This document shows positions 5,261 to 5,945 of a DNA stretch of 5,945 nucleotides, one piece after another. The stretch spans positions 2,782 to 8,726 of the forward strand of contig DDNW01000156.1 in NCBI GenBank assembly GCA_002341345.1, given 5' to 3'. The stretch comes from Erythrobacter sp. UBA2510. GTDB taxonomy: Bacteria > Pseudomonadota > Alphaproteobacteria > Sphingomonadales > Sphingomonadaceae. Numbering within the stretch: the stretch's first letter is position 1; every line of letters starts with the position of its first letter. The notes under the pieces are model-generated. The model made no database searches and was not told the DNA's origin. It saw only the letters and a program-made list of their open reading frames with translations. The position numbers were made by a program, and so were the translations under genes.

Positions 5261-5689
5261 GTGAGCGGTCACGCAGCAGTAAAAAGCCTCCAGAGGGGAG
5301 AGCTAGCCGAGCGGACGGGCTGCAATATTGAGACCGTGCGCTACTACGAAAAGATTGGCCTTTTGCCGGAGCCGCCGCGCACCTCGGGTGGCCATCGGGC
5401 CTACAGTTCCTCGCACGAACGGCGCCTTCGCTTTGTTATCCGAGCTCGCGAACTTGGCTTTTCCCTGGACGAGATCCGTGAGCTTCTGCGATTGGCCGAA
5501 GAGCGCGACCGACCATGCGCCGAAGCGAGAATCGTGGCAGCGGCCCACCTTCAGGACGTGCGGGCGAAGATCGCCGACTTGAAGCGCATGGAACGCGTGC
5601 TCAAGGAAGTGGTCGCTCAGTGCGGAGACGGCACGCTGCCGGAATGCCCGCTCATCGAGACCCTGTACCGCGAACCTGTGGCCAAATAG
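5261..5689 (+). CDS. merR: Hg(II)-responsive MerR-family regulator
   Basis: The 142-residue protein has the MerR winged helix-turn-helix at the N-terminus (GELAERTGCNIETVRYYEKIGLLPEPPRT, about 13-41, then GGHRAY), a dimerisation coiled coil (about 85-118), and a C-terminal metal loop. The three mercury ligands of MerR are present: Cys86 (RPCAEA), Cys121 (QCGDG) and Cys129 (PECPLIETL). Spacing from the first to the second is 35, as in Tn501 MerR; the last loop is one residue shorter. All three together argue for Hg(II), though related Cd/Pb sensors share parts of this pattern. The GTG at 5261 follows AGAGGG by 7 nt. It diverges from the sigma operon and should activate that operon on Hg(II) while repressing itself. 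Confidence 0.93.
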   Translation: MSGHAAVKSLQRGELAERTGCNIETVRYYEKIGLLPEPPRTSGGHRAYSSSHERRLRFVIRARELGFSLDEIRELLRLAEERDRPCAEARIVAAAHLQDVRAKIADLKRMERVLKEVVAQCGDGTLPECPLIETLYREPVAK

Positions 5690-5917
5690 GCCAAGTCAAC
5701 ACACAGCTGGCCGGGCACGGCTGGGTTTGGCAGGGCGTGAATTCCTCGCGCGCGGCGTGTACTGCCCACCAGTCGCCGCCCCCCTTCCGGGTCTGTGACC
5801 CTTCACAAAGCGATTTGACCTGTTGAGCGGGCCTCCGCAGGGCACGGTTTCGCCTCCAGCCGCCGCACAGAGCGAACGGATTGCCTCTCGAACTGCATTA
5901 ATTGTCGTTCGCAACGG
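5690..5917. other. Intergenic region after merR, no gene seen
   Basis: No open frame here has a good start and a recognisable product. The 77-codon minus-strand frame over 5696-5929 begins with GTG inside an operator dyad and is Arg/Pro-rich in the manner of antisense frames. I see no convincing intrinsic terminator for merR. The segment presumably ends in the regulatory region of a gene lying right of the window. Confidence 0.5.
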
Positions 5918-5938
5918 AACCTGTACCACCTACAGGTT
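5918..5938. promoter_or_regulatory. Second MerR-type operator dyad at the right edge
   Basis: AACCTGTA (5918-5925), CCACC, TACAGGTT (5931-5938) is a perfect 8-5-8 inverted repeat. On the minus strand it shares AACCTGTAG, four variable bases and TACAG with the operator next to merR, so the same regulator probably binds both. Left of the dyad CGGAAC could be a poor -35 for a rightward promoter. No matching -10 is visible before the window ends, so direction and target are unresolved. A mer structural operon starting just right of the window is the simplest guess. Confidence 0.6.
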
Positions 5939-5945
5939 AGTTGGA

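Overview
The window looks like an accessory mercury-resistance region of an alphaproteobacterium, perhaps on a plasmid or genomic island. Support comes from high GC, a SigF/NrsF-type ECF sigma and anti-sigma pair, an alphaproteobacterial-looking MerR, an intact organomercurial lyase, and several signs of past recombination (gene scars and dispersed duplicated promoter cassettes). The species cannot be named from the sequence alone.

Layout, right to left. Only merR (5261-5689) reads rightward. It diverges from a leftward cluster: a possible 47-codon leader ORF (5029-5172), a Cys-free membrane protein with a His-rich loop (4205-5026), an ECF sigma factor (3642-4208, ATGA overlap), its NrsF/DUF1109 anti-sigma factor (3014-3655, 14-nt overlap), a cyclodipeptide synthase (CDPS, 2189-2863), an exported protein with an HMA-like segment (1146-1844) and merB (432-1070). 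Between these genes lie a frameshifted nrsF 3' remnant (about 2048-2150) and a remnant of the 3' end of merA (1081-1137). The left 24-431 bases and the right 5690-5917 bases hold no gene I can recognise.

Regulation is the notable part. The merR-to-membrane-protein gap has a classical MerR-type promoter: -35 and -10 elements 19 bp apart around a perfect dyad. It points at the membrane protein-sigma-nrsF operon, not at mer structural genes. A near-perfect 40-bp sequence occurs at 1961-2000 and 2913-2952, and its first 23 bases in the window form a partial third copy. On the minus strand it reads GTAACC-N16-CGAA, the promoter motif I recall for Caulobacter SigF. The copies sit upstream of the exported protein/merB pair, upstream of the CDPS gene, and upstream of whatever lies left of the window.

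The combined inference is a two-tier circuit. Hg-responsive MerR switches on an ECF sigma/anti-sigma pair. That sigma factor then drives organomercury detoxification (merB), an exported metal-binding-like protein and, unexpectedly, tRNA-dependent cyclodipeptide synthesis. I know of no described mercury system containing a CDPS, but I could not search for one.
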